A stretch of 64,000 nt of DNA. Origin: Entomortierella parvispora. Lineage: Eukaryota > Mortierellomycota > Mortierellomycetes > Mortierellales > Mortierellaceae. The notes below the pieces were generated by a model. It did no database searches, was not told where the DNA came from, and worked only from the letters and a program-made list of their open reading frames with translations. A program made the translations under genes and the position numbers. This document shows, piece by piece, positions 45,907 to 56,789 of the stretch (its first letter is position 1; every line of letters starts with the position of its first letter). The stretch covers positions 930,001-994,000 of the forward strand of contig OY752145.1 in NCBI GenBank assembly GCA_963573315.1, in the 5' to 3' direction.

Positions 45907-48515
45907 CTAAGTCGACTTTAGGGACTTCAGGTAATCGACGATGGCCATCTTGTCAATGACGGCGTTGACTGGTACCCATGTGGCCACGCTCAAGCCAACG
46001 CTCTTCTGGACGATCTGGTACTTTCTCGCGTCGCCTTCTCCTCGGTGAGCAACGACCTTGATTTCGTTTTCATGTACATGTCCACATCGGTGGCCCCTGT
46101 AGGAGCGGAGTTTGTAATGCCAAAAAGGGCCTGCCGCATGACAAGCAAGTCCCGGCTCCGGGACAGCTTGGCCTGGATGTTCGGGAGTGTGTACAGGGTC
46201 TCCTGCTCCGCCTTGCTGGGTAGTCAAAGCTGTCCTGGAGCCACAGAGTGTGGTGCCGCTCAGGTGGGATGCTCTTGAGCACCACAAATCTTTTGATGTT
46301 CAGCAGGACACACACCAGCTTGTACTGGATGTCGAACGTATCCTTCTCTGCCACCCTGTTCACGGCTGTGTGGCTGAACTTGGTGAACGTCGACTGCATC
46401 TCCCCGAAGTAGCCCTCGATACGGGAACGGAAGCTCCTAAAGATCTTGTTGTAGGCCTCCTCCTCCCCAGTCAGCGCTATTCCACGAGTCTTGCGGACTG
46501 GGTAGCAGAAATTCTCGTACTGGAGCTCGTCTGCGCTGTCCACCAGCTTGCCAATGAACAGATTGTAGTCTACCCGCCATCCAACGCCACGCAGTGCAGC
46601 TTGTGGATCCTGTTCTGGATGCCCAGGCGAAGCAACATAGGCCCATCGGTGTTGTCACGGCACGGCTCAGGCTCTGAAACAAATAAGACCATGTTGTTCA
46701 TGTCAGTGCACACCTGCAAACGGAAGCCTGATTTCTTCAGCTTGTACGAGTACATACTAGGCTTGTGGGCGCCCACGTAGGTACTCCTGGAGTCGTGACC
46801 GTCCAAGTTGAATGTTACGTTCTTGAAGGGGTGAGGGTTCCTCTCGGCTGCAAGATGGCGTGATCTCAGCGTTGAGAACATCTCAGACAGCATCGTGGTC
46901 AGAAGACTGTTCAGAGCAGCTGGGTAATACGCGTAGAACTCCTTGTGGATGGTGTGGAAGGAAGTCTCAGGGATGTGTCGTGCCCTGTCGCTCAGGGTTA
47001 CAAATAGCCCGTCAAAATTGTTGGCCTTCCCGTTGTCGCAGAACTTGAAGACATCCACGGTACCTGGGTTCCCGGCCAAGAGCGCCTGAATCAGGGCGGA
47101 CTCTGTTCGGTCGACCTCCCGGTCCTGGTCCTTGCCATAGTTGTTGATAACGTCGCCGCCGTTGTTGTAGATCGTGACGTTGTATCTTTCCTTCCACAGA
47201 GAGTGGCACTCGCTTTGGAGAGCACTGATGACGATCTAGCGTTTTCTTGGCGCTGACAGGTTTGCCAACCTGCTTGCCATTCAAGTACTTGGTCAGGTAT
47301 TTCTTGGGATTCCAGGGGTTCTTCACGCGTATGCGATGCTCGCCGCTCTGCTCGGTCCTGTACACAAATTCGATCGTGTCCTTGTCCTTGAGCAAGCAGC
47401 TAGTGGGCACATCGTCGCCAAACTGTGAGTGCACAGCAGGTAGGTCCTCTTTGGTCAAAACATTGTCACGGATGTACAGAAGCCGATGAACTCGTTGTTC
47501 TCGAAAACAACCAGGTTGCTTTTGTACACGAGAATCTTCTTGTCGCTGCCATTGTCCAGTGCAAGCGAGGTGACCTTGACGTCCTTGTTCTCGACGCTCC
47601 CCGTCACGCTCGTGGCATTCTCGAGTTGCTGGAATTCACTGAGATCAGACACAAGCACCTCGGTTTTTACGCCTTCCAGGTCCTCCTCGACCTCTCCTGG
47701 CCTATGCTCTGAAAAGTGCCGCAGAGTGCCAAATCCCACAGACCCGCTGCTCTGACTGGGCACCTCCTTGACATCAGCGAAGTTCTTGTATTTTGTGGAT
47801 CTCCTAGAAAAGTCATCTGCAACGTCGAGCGCGTCGTATCCATTCCTTCTTGCTGTTTCGGTAACTGCCCAGACGACTTTGAGCCAGTCAGCTCGATCAT
47901 CTGCATGGCGATCAGGAATGGCAGCAACGATGCTCTTGAGCAGCTGGAGGGAGACGGGTTTTCTATAGGTATCCATGTCTCCTGGCTTGGTTACGGCAAG
48001 CTGCTTGACTGTTTTCTCCTTCTTTACAGCCACAGGCGTGAGGATCTTGACGATCTCACCGGAAGCTCTGGTGGGTCTTCAAAGGTATCCTCCCCTGAAA
48101 TCAGCTCATATCCAGGCGATTCCGGCCCAATCACGTATTTCTTGTCAGAAAGCACATCGATTTTCCGAAAAACGTACCATCGACACGCTGGATTCCCGAC
48201 TTAAGCTCTTCGCAATAGCGAAAATACAGGTGCAAACCACCGTTCTTGGTCCGTACTGTCGGTATCTTTGTCTCATCGATCAAGTGCTCCTTCAGCATCA
48301 TCCATGCCTCGACACCGCGCATGAACTTCCCGGGGCTTTCCTTGTCCTTTGTCCTTGATGAGATCACAATCCATAACAGTGAAGTTGTTGACCTTCCCGC
48401 ACAAGATCCCATAATGCTGGCCTTTCTCGTGCCGTTCAGGCCCCGTGAGGTTCTGCTACGCCAAAATTCTTGGGCTTTTGTCCTCCTTGCATGGAAAAGT
48501 TACAATCGCTGTCAT
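45907..48515 (-). pseudogene. Decayed PrimPol - PriCT-2 - DDE transposase fusion gene
   Basis: A single reading path on the minus strand runs from an ATG at 48515 to a stop at 45907-45909, broken by an in-frame TAG (48456-48458) and about eight frame changes (near 48355, 48170, 48050, 47480, 47235, 46573, 46220 and 46070). The first part is a bifunctional primase-polymerase of the archaeo-eukaryotic type: HYGILCGKVNNFTVMDCDLI (metal-binding DxD), TKNGGLHLYFRY (catalytic His), then IDVLSDKKYVIGPES. Next is a PriCT-2-like domain (DDRADWLKVVWAVTETARRN, FGTLRHFSE). The last part is DDE_Tnp_4-like: NVTFNLDGHDSRSTY, HKLHCVALDGG and LTGEEEAYNKIFRSFRSRIE followed by GYFGEMQ. Primase and transposase regions are joined without a stop once the frame changes are followed, so a fusion is likely. 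It lies head-to-head with the Crinkler gene. Neighbouring genes are intact, which argues against bad sequence. Confidence 0.8.
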
Positions 48516-48851
48516 ATAGTGCCTGTTACGTTGCAAGCGATAGAAGGGTATTGGGGACAGTTGGTAAGTGTTTGGTGGTCTTAAAAGCGTCTCGGCAGCT
48601 TTTCAGTTTGGAGGCGAGCGTGCGGTGCAACAAGCGAAGCAGGAAAAAGCAGCGGCGGAGGTCAAAGCGCTGCGCTTTTTGGCACGTGCATGGAAGTCGT
48701 TCAGTCACATGACTCTCAACTATGACTGTTCTGGTGCGCGTCACCACCAACAAACGAAATGGGCTTTCACACCACCTTCCCTTCCTCCATTCACACCACC
48801 TTCCCTTCCTCCATTCACACACCCCGCCTTTTCTCTAGAACCACACCCTCC
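48516..48851. promoter_or_regulatory. Shared divergent spacer, PrimPol-DDE/Crinkler
   Basis: 336 bp between the two opposed starts. It holds a tandem repeat of 24 bp (two full units 48766-48789 and 48790-48813 and a partial third) in a CT-rich leader directly before the Crinkler ATG. A bidirectional promoter is an inference from spacing only. Confidence 0.45.
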
Positions 48852-51392
48852 ATGGCGTCAGACACAATCACACTCTTCTGTCTCATCAGTGGCGAGCCAC
48901 TGTTAACAACATTCCCCGTTGAAGTGTCGTCGAGTAAAACGGTCGGCGACCTCAAGAAAGCCATAATCGGTGAGAGTCCAGGCGCCTTTGAGAATATCGA
49001 CGCCAAGGACTTGGTGCTCTGGCAAGCCACAGTCCCCCCCGACAAAAATGCAGGGCCTGAGAGAATCATTACGGTCGATGGTCTGGACGACAAGACGCGG
49101 CTTGGCTACCCAAGGACAAGCCTTTCCAAGCTGTTCCCGGAGAGTCTTGATGACAACACATACATCATGGTCGAGCGACCCATAGGTATGCCCAAGTTCA
49201 AAAAAACTCTCTTACTGACCAACCCCTCTGTATTGGCTATCGCCACCAGCACCACTTTTTTCTAAAGTAATTTTCTTGGACTTCAAGAACTGCGAATGCT
49301 TACTAATCACTATGGCATTTGTGTTACTCACCCACATTTCTTTTGCTTCGAATAGCCCGGAAAAGAGACTGGGAAGAAGATACGGGTGAGTAATTTGTTT
49401 TTTTCGCTTTTGTGCAGTGTCGTTCTGACCTCCACCTCTTCGCGGTTCATTCAATCATTCATAGACGTTGTGGTAGCTGCTAATTCTTGGTTGCCATATT
49501 TCTTGTACGCCTCATTATACTACTAGGATCCTCTTCCAAAAGAGCACGTTTTGGAACTGGAGGTCTTATGTACGCAATTGAGGCGGCCGGACTTACAGAG
49601 AAGGCTGTGGTGAATGGCAAATGTGACCTCTCTCGTCTCGACAACAAAGAAAGAGTCTCGCTGGTTGGTTTTATTGGGCAGGAGGTTAACAGGACGGACA
49701 GATACCAAACGCTATCTGAAGTTGCCTTCGGGCTACGGGATGCCAACGTCAAAGACATGGACAAATTTTCGGCTCTGGAAAGCGACACTGCTCTTCCGGT
49801 TGTAAATACACCGGATCTCTATATCAGACAGACCTTCAAAGATCTCTACAAGACAGTCCTCGAGAGGTTTGAGAAACCTGGTCCATACGACCCCAGCTCT
49901 CAGAATCAAATTGTCGTCACAGGAACATCTGGGATCGGTAAATCTGCATTTTTGGTATACCTCGCCATCCGGCTACTTGCTGAGCGCGACAAGGACCCCC
50001 CTCTCATCATTTTCCAGACTAAACGCGATGAAAAGTGTTATATCTTTGGAGGGTGCTCTATTATCCGATCTGGAAAAATCGACGACTTTGAGCCCTTTCT
50101 CACTCTACACGACACGTGGTATCTCGTGGACAGCGCTCCCGGCCCAGTACTCGGTCCTGCGAAGACCATTATTTCGGCCTCTCCAAAGACCCTATCTGAA
50201 GATATCAACAAATACAAGGACGTTGAGAAAACAGTGACATGGATTTACTACATGGCCCCATGGGATCTGGAGGAACTAAAGACCTGTTGGAACGAGGTCA
50301 CAGACTTTCAAGTGGTTCCTATGGAGCTAGTAAAAGAACTCTACATGGAGATAGGCGGTGTGCCGAGATATGTCCTAGAAAGACCGATGAGGGTACGTTA
50401 TGGGTAGAACCCACCGCGTTTTCTTTGAGAACGATGTTCCCTTTGAAGGTAATTAATCCGTTTGTTCCCGTTTACTCATGACTTTTCTACTGCTGCTTAA
50501 CTTTCTTCATCGGTAGGTAATAAAATCCCGCCCTAACCACCCCAACCTTAAGCCTGCCAAAGCTGCCGGACGTGCACTAGTTGATAAAGCCCTCCGTTCT
50601 GTCGATAATCCGGTGGCGTTGATGGATTGCTTCCAGCGAGGGCAAGACTCGTCGGAATTCAGTAGCCGCCTGGTTCACCGTTGGCCTGTAGATGAGGACC
50701 ATAGCGAGTATCGATTGGAATGGGCTTCAGCAATCGTCAGAGACAGTATTTCCGCTCAACTGAGTGATATTGCATGCGCCCAAATACTGCAGAAACTCAT
50801 CGAGGATCCGAAAGGAAGTGCTAGCGGGATTATGTTCGAAGCATACGTCATCCGTACTTTTCGGAATGGTGGATACACGTTTGAGCTCAGGGATCTCCAG
50901 ACTGGAAAATCTGATTGTCGTCTTGTCGTCCCTCAAAATCCAAAGGTTGAGCGCTTCCACACAATTGCTTTGACTGAGGCGGATAAACTGTGGATACCGA
51001 AGATTCGCAACTTTGCTTGCGTCGATCGATTACTTTCACACAAGGACATGCTCCAGATCACGGTATCCGAAACCCACCCCATCAAAGGACCCCCGCTCTT
51101 GAAGCTTATCCAAAGTCTTGTGCAACATGGCTGGATTGCCAAGCCGGAAGAAGCCCGGCTTATTTTTGTCGTCCCAAGCTATGCCTATGATAATTTCCGG
51201 AAGCAGAAGTACCTGTCGTCAGCTCAGAAAGTATACGCAAAGGACAGTGTTCCTGAAGATATCAAATCAGTGAAGCAGTATGTGCTGAAGATAGATGTGG
51301 AGGCAGCAGCTAATGGCAAATCACTTGGGTTGGAGACCCCTGTCTCCTCTGTGCGACGCAATACCCCCAGATCAAAAAAGTACAAGAAATAA
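48852..51392 (+). CDS. Crinkler (CRN) effector: Crinkler header, P-loop NTPase, REase-like domain
   Basis: Four exons in phase (48852-49185, 49356-49385, 49527-50392, 50517-51392) give an intact 701-aa protein. Residues 1-111 are the ubiquitin-like Crinkler N-terminus: ITLFCLISGEPLLTTFPVEV then KTVGDLKKAI and LVLWQATVPPD. A linker carries a basic SSSKRARFG, possibly nuclear. Residues about 200-400 form a P-loop NTPase: QIVVTGTSGIGKSAFLVYLA (Walker A at 254-261), TWYLVDSAPG (Walker B region) and TIISASPK. The C-terminal part (GIMFEAYVIRTFRNGGYTFE, then NFACVDRLLSHKDMLQITVS) fits the PD-(D/E)XK nuclease-like fold seen in many Crinklers. In other eukaryotes such proteins act in host nuclei or in conflict between organisms; here the role is unknown. 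There is no classical signal peptide. Head-to-head with the decayed PrimPol-DDE gene. Confidence 0.88.
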
Positions 51393-51487
51393 ATTTTGGA
51401 ATGGCTTACCGTGCAGTTGCACGGTGTGTTTTAAAAGTACTGTGAGCATAAACATATTCTCCGAATGCACGGTAGTAGTGGTGGTGA

Positions 51488-51496
51488 CAAATAAAG
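51488..51496. repeat. Left 9-bp target duplication of MITE
   Basis: CAAATAAAG, repeated exactly at 51642-51650 on the other side of the foldback element. Confidence 0.8.
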
Positions 51497-51641
51497 GAGG
51501 TGGACTAGGTGGACCAGGTGGACCAAAAAAAACTCCAGAGGCGCGTAAAAAAAACCCGATATCAATCTACTGAGGTTTTTTTTTACGCAACTTCTGACTT
51601 TTTTGTGGTCCACTTGGTCCACTTGGTCCAACTTGTCCAGT
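51497..51641. mobile_element. MITE-like foldback element, 145 bp
   Basis: The left arm (51497-about 51556) reads GGTGGACTAGGTGGACCAGG, then GGACC, A-rich sequence and a GCGTAAAAAAAACC end. The right arm (about 51573-51641) is its imperfect inverted copy, with GGTTTTTTTTACGC and tandem GGTCCACTT units. The middle is about 16 bp, so almost the whole element can fold back. Both arms carry tandem 9-bp GTGGACCA(A/G) words at the tips. A 9-bp flanking duplication fits a Mutator-like (MULE) or related origin. It is non-coding and lies about 100 bp after the Crinkler stop, probably in its 3' UTR. Confidence 0.78.
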
Positions 51642-51650
51642 CAAATAAAG
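51642..51650. repeat. Right 9-bp target duplication of MITE
   Basis: CAAATAAAG, identical to 51488-51496. Confidence 0.8.
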
Positions 51651-51749
51651 TGGCACGTCCTCAAAGGCGCTTACGTGATGGAGCTTGCCAAAGATGACGC
51701 TGCTGTCTTGGAACATGACTTCTCTGAGAACGGCTCCTGGCGAGGCTAG

Positions 51750-52082
51750 AAGGGGGTCGTTCTGGGTCTGGCAGACTCAGGCCGTTTTTCCAAATTGCTG
51801 CTCTCCTGAGAAATTCTCTGGCAACAAAACAGCAGTCAGGCTCAGGTCGTCGGCCGCTGGTGCGGGTCTGAGTATTTCCTACAAGGGCTGGCACAGGAGT
51901 CAGGTTTTTTAAAAAACAGTGTGCGATTCCTCCCCAACGGGGTGGCCATTGGAAGCCAAGGAGGCAGAGTCTTTCTGAGAGAGTAATTTTATTTCGGGAG
52001 GCGAGGGAGGACTACTATGTAGAGAGAGGACCAGTTTTAGAGACACAACCCAGGAGTGCTTTTAAAAAACAGGCTGTGTCCT
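51750..52082 (+). repeat. Island-bounding direct repeat, copy B
   Basis: Same orientation as copy A (45417-45833). It shares AAGGGGGTCGTTCTGGGTCT, the CAGTCAGGCTCAGGTCG block, the AGGTTTTTTAAAAAACAGTG block, GGTGGCCATTGGAAGCCA and the closing CAGGCTGTGTCCT. It lacks the 93-bp insertion found in copy A but has about 20 extra bp near 51855-51880. The last base of the match is just before TTTGTGACTGG. Confidence 0.85.
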
Positions 52083-52283
52083 TTGTGACTGGGCCGACCA
52101 GTCAATCGCAGCCACCCCTTTTTTTTTCTTGTGTTGTTTTATTAGAATATTTCTTGGCAATGAGGAAATGAAATGAAAGACTATGTGAAGGGGAAATGAA
52201 AAGAGGGTTGGAGATACCTGTAACGCGCGCTTATCTTCCAAAAAAAAAAAAAAACATAGTAACAAAAAGCAGAGCAAAATCAC

Positions 52284-55200
52284 CTAGGGCGCATTTGGTC
52301 CTCGGTAGCCATGATGTCTCTCTCGTTCTCGTTCTCGATCGCGATCCATCCTCTCTCGATCCCACCCTCCGGTACTGCCCGGTCCTCCTGGTCCTCCTGG
52401 TCCGCCTCCATAAGGTGCAGGCCCGCCAGGGGGCTCGCCCATCATGGCTCCTCGAAGATCGCCTTGGCTACCACCGTGGCTTCCACCACGACGGTGACTA
52501 TAGTGGGGAGGGGGTGGTGCGGGTCCACCTGGCATCATACGACCATAGTCCATTGATCCTCCATGAGAGGGATGGGCGTGGTGACCCATTGGCGCCATGG
52601 GTCCTCCGTGGGAGGGATGTGGAGGACGTGTGTCCATCATACGAGGGTCATCAATGTCCATGCTAGACCCTTCTTTGTAGTGATCCTTGCGGTCCTTGTG
52701 ACCCATGGGAGGGGCATCCTCATGCCTTTCCTGCATGTATCCACCATAGCCACCAGGACCTCCATATCCGGAGGGATGCATCCCAGGAAGCGGGCCGCTG
52801 CCGGATCCAGGACGCGTAGAACCCATGCTAGAGCTGCCGCCTCGACTGCCACTGCCGGCTGAACCACCACCGCTGCCAGCATAGTGGTGTGAAGGAGGCG
52901 GTGGCGCTTGACCGTGATGATGACCATGCTGAGGGTGAGAGGGATGAGGAGGCTGCATGTGATGGTGAGGAGGTGGTGGGGGACCTCCGTGCTGCAGGTG
53001 CTGTGGATGTGATCCATGTTGAGGATGGTGATGTATAGACTGAGGGTGAGGATGTGAATGAGAATGCGGTCCACCATGTGGCATGCCTCCGCTGTGGAGA
53101 TGTCCATGGGGCAAGTTCTGGGAAGGCGGTGGAGGCAACTGTGATGACTGTGGTGGAGGTGGTCCCTGACCATAATGCATACTGCCCGGGTGCTGCGAGT
53201 ACCCTGGGTGCCCACCACTCCCTGGAGGTCCGTACCTCATCATTTCATCGGCAGGGTAGGACGGGTGATAATCCGAACCTCCACGACTAGAACCTGTGCC
53301 TCCCGTGGCTCTACGCTGTTGATGAAGCTGAAGTTGATGCTGATGATGGTGTTCACGTTGCTCAAGCTCTCGTTGTTCTTGTTCACGGAGCATTTGCATA
53401 TCGCGGTGTTGCTGATGATCACGATGCATGCCATGTTCCCTGGGCGGCATTGCCTGTGGGGGCAGTTGCATTGGCGCCTGGTCACGTCCTAAACCATGGT
53501 GCGAACTTGAAGATTGCTGTGCATGGGGTGGAGGCGCCTGTACAGACTGCATGTGTGGGGGCTGAGAAGGATGACCTGGCTGCTGAGAATGCGACAATGG
53601 CTGCCCATGATGGGATAGCTCGCGAGAATGAGATTCCCTTGGTTGATACTCTTTGGAGTGAATCTCACGCCCTTTACCAGTCGAGGCAGCATATGAAGCC
53701 TGCTGTGGGTGCGGTGGCTGAGATTGTCGCGATTCCTTGCTAGACTTTTGGCTTGATGACACAGCGCCACCACGGCCTCCACGCCTGGAGATAGAGGTGC
53801 TGCCAGTGCCATGACCTGCCTTATGTGACTTTGTTGCAGCTGGTTGACTCCATTCTGCTTGAGCAGTGCTCGATTTTGGGGCCATCGCATCGGAGGATGT
53901 TGTCATGGTCGCCTTACGGCCAAGATTTGATTGTCCAGAAGAGCCTGTACCATTGACCCCAGGGTTTGCAAAGTTGTGAGCAGCCGACGTTGTGGTGACA
54001 CGACCGCTTAATCGTCCTGAGCTAGTGGCATTTGCCAGATTAGGTGAGCCAGCGGTAACTGCAGAGTATGCACTTGCATCGTGGGTATTGCGTCTGCCAT
54101 CTTCATCTTCAGAGTCCGACAGCTCAGAGTCCGGTACAATCCTCGAGTCCGCCATGCGACCTAACAACATTGGATTGTAATATCGTTGTCAGTGTCAAAT
54201 GCTCACATTTTGTGCCGTGGATCGCGTAGTTTGTCTTACGTGTAATTCTGGTATCATAGTCGGCCTCATCCTCCTCGTCATCTGACGAGGTATAATCGCG
54301 TGGCACTTCCTGCATCTGAACAGACGGTGCAAACGGGATATGTCTAAGATTTTCAATGATTTGTGCCCTGTACAAATTGAGAAAAAATAATGTTAGTAAC
54401 AGTTGTAATGGCTTGAGCAGCACGGAAGTCTGGTCGGGTACGAAGTCATTGGCAATTCTTACTTGAGATTTTGAAGATCCTCTGGGGTGTTGTCGTTTTT
54501 CATATTGTTTGAGGGCACATCCAAACGGTATTCGGGCCCGTAATATTCGAAATAAGAGTTGAACGGAAGTTCTAGATGAAAAACATTGGAAGTTAGCCTA
54601 ATGTTATCATCAGAGACGTTTTTTAAGAACGTTATTTCGTCTTACCTTCAGGAAGTTGCTCATTGAGAAGCACCGCTGTCTCAAAAGTCCATGCTCTGGC
54701 GACATTTCGGATAGTGTATCCACCTCCTCCGACCACAATCATTGGGATACCAAATGACTTTACATAAGCCACACAATTGGCGTGGCCCTTCATGGATAGG
54801 TTGAAGCATCCCAGCTTATCTCCGGCCAAAGAATCTGCACCACACTGCAAAACAATTGCGCCTGGGCGGTACCACTCCATGATATGTTTGATAATCTAGA
54901 GATTTAGATATATAGACGGTTAGCAAGCAATTGTAGGTCAAAGTCATTGGTGCGTGAAGAAAGAAAAAGAGGGAGGGGCAGGGGCAATGCTTACAGGTTC
55001 AAAGAGGTTCTGATACGACCAATCGTCCATGCCCTTCTGCAAAGGGACGTTAACGGCATAGTTCTTGCCCTTGCCAATACCTGTCTCCTCCAGTTTTCCT
55101 GTTCCTGGGAAGAATTCGGTCATGTGGAACGAGGCTGTCATGACACGGTCCGTGGTGTAAAAGGCTTCCTCCACTCCATCGCCATGATGGATATCGATAT

Positions 55201-56223
55201 CGATGTAGAGGACACGTTGATGGAATCGCAAGAGCTCCAGGATGGCCAATACAATGTCGTTGATATAACAGAACCCTGAAGCTTCAGTTTTCTTGGCGTG
55301 GTGCAGCCCTCCTGCCCAGTTGATTGAAATGTCGGATTCTCCCTTTGTCAACTTGTTAGCAGCAGCAATTGATCCTCCTGCAGAGATTGAGCAAAACTCG
55401 AAGAGTCCGTCAAAGACGGGACAATCATCCCCGAGGTTGACTAATACCCATAACGCAATAGTCCATATGAAAGTAGAGTAGCAGAGCAAAAGGCGGTTAG
55501 AAGGTGATAAATAACTGCAGTAGGTCTGGATGATCAGAACGTGCAATCGCAACAGCTTTCTTACACAGGTGCTTCGTGGACTCGGACATTCCTTCACCGC
55601 CGACCATTTCTGGCGTAAGTCTGTAAAGAAAGTCAATATATTCATCGTTGTGGAAACGAGTCATTTGACGAGCAGACGCTCGCTTGGGACGCTAAATGGT
55701 GGCAAATAGAAAGTGATCCAGGATCAGAACCAAGGGCATAACGTAATGTCCTCGGACGTGAATAATTGGCTGTCGCACTTACAATGACATCCATCTTCTT
55801 GTAGAGGCCATAGTTGGTCACCAAGCTATGGCACATGCGCACACGATGAGGCTTCATGGGATGTCCTGTAGTGTCGAAAGGGGGATAGCAGAGTCGTCAG
55901 CTAGATACGAGAGATGCATATTTTTCTTGATTTGATTCGCATAGGACAACACTTACCTAGCCCATAGTTGTAGTTTCCAACATCGTCTGTTTGACAGTGA
56001 AAGAAGAAAAGAGTCAATAGACAGTTTTAGCAGGGGGTAGACTTAATTTGTGAGATGTAGGAGATCCGGCTTGTTTTCATGGCAGTGACAAAGGTTGGAA
56101 ATGACTGCCTGTGATGGCTGTGAGACAGATGAGCATTGCAGTATTACCATCATAGAAGTAAGAGACACGCTGCTTTTGAGTGGCACCACCGCCGAGGGCA
56201 AAGGAGGAGAGACCGGAGGTCAT
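52284..56223 (-). CDS. RPD3: Class I histone deacetylase (Rpd3/HDAC1 type) with long low-complexity tail
   Basis: Zn-dependent nuclear lysine deacetylase, catalytic subunit of Sin3-type corepressors. The start [20 protein letters not shown] at 56223 leads into several exons (first: 56223-56148, 55986-55957, 55865-55783, 55691-55565). The deacetylase domain is complete: [60 protein letters not shown] (catalytic His-His), [18 protein letters not shown] (Zn ligands), [30 protein letters not shown] and [20 protein letters not shown]. After the usual acidic [16 protein letters not shown] and [13 protein letters not shown] come about 600 residues rich in His, Pro, Gln, Gly and Ser, ending RGPNAP. 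Total length is about 1,070 aa versus 433 in yeast Rpd3. The tail is one open exon (54170-52284) without stops, which supports it being translated. Confidence 0.92.
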
Positions 56224-56789
56224 GGCTCGAGTTTGGAAAAGTTCCAGAGACCAAAGGATGTCTTTGAGGGAGTGAGTTGCGATGGAGACGAGTGCGCGTG
56301 CAAAAGAGATGCACTCAAGGCCGATGGCAACAGGAAGATTGAGGACTGGGGTTGAAGTATGGGGAAGAAGGGTAAGGAGGACGGAAGGTGCAAAAGAAGA
56401 GAAAGAGTGGGTCAAGGACTGCGACTGCAGGCAGGGGCGGGCCCAAGGACAAGGAGAGGTGAGTGAATGAAGAGGAGGGAGCAAAGAAAAGACGCAAGGA
56501 CATGCAAACGAGACAAGAATACCGCAGAGGGAAAAGAAGGGAGGCAGGGAGGGAAGCGCGACAGCACAGGGACGATGGTGGCTTGGCCTGGATGGGCGCG
56601 ACTGCTTTTTCCCTTTGTTCTTTGTTCTTTTCCCAATGTCTCTCTCTTGTTCAGGACAGAGAAGGAGGCAATTCGTGAATTTATTACTTTTGATAGATAT
56701 GTACATGTTGTGGCAACAGTTGACACGGCAAAGGGGGAAAGGTGACCACGGCTGCAGCAAAAAAAGTGCCCGACGTGAAGGAAGGTCAT

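Noticed and set aside
45417..52082. LTR retrotransposon (repeats A and B as LTRs)
   Set aside because: The repeats do not begin TG and end CA, no primer-binding site or polypurine tract was seen, and the interior holds no gag, reverse transcriptase or integrase.
52062..52283. Minus-strand ORF between repeat B and the HDAC gene
   Set aside because: Low-complexity Leu/Phe-rich translation overlapping the repeat; no start context or homology.
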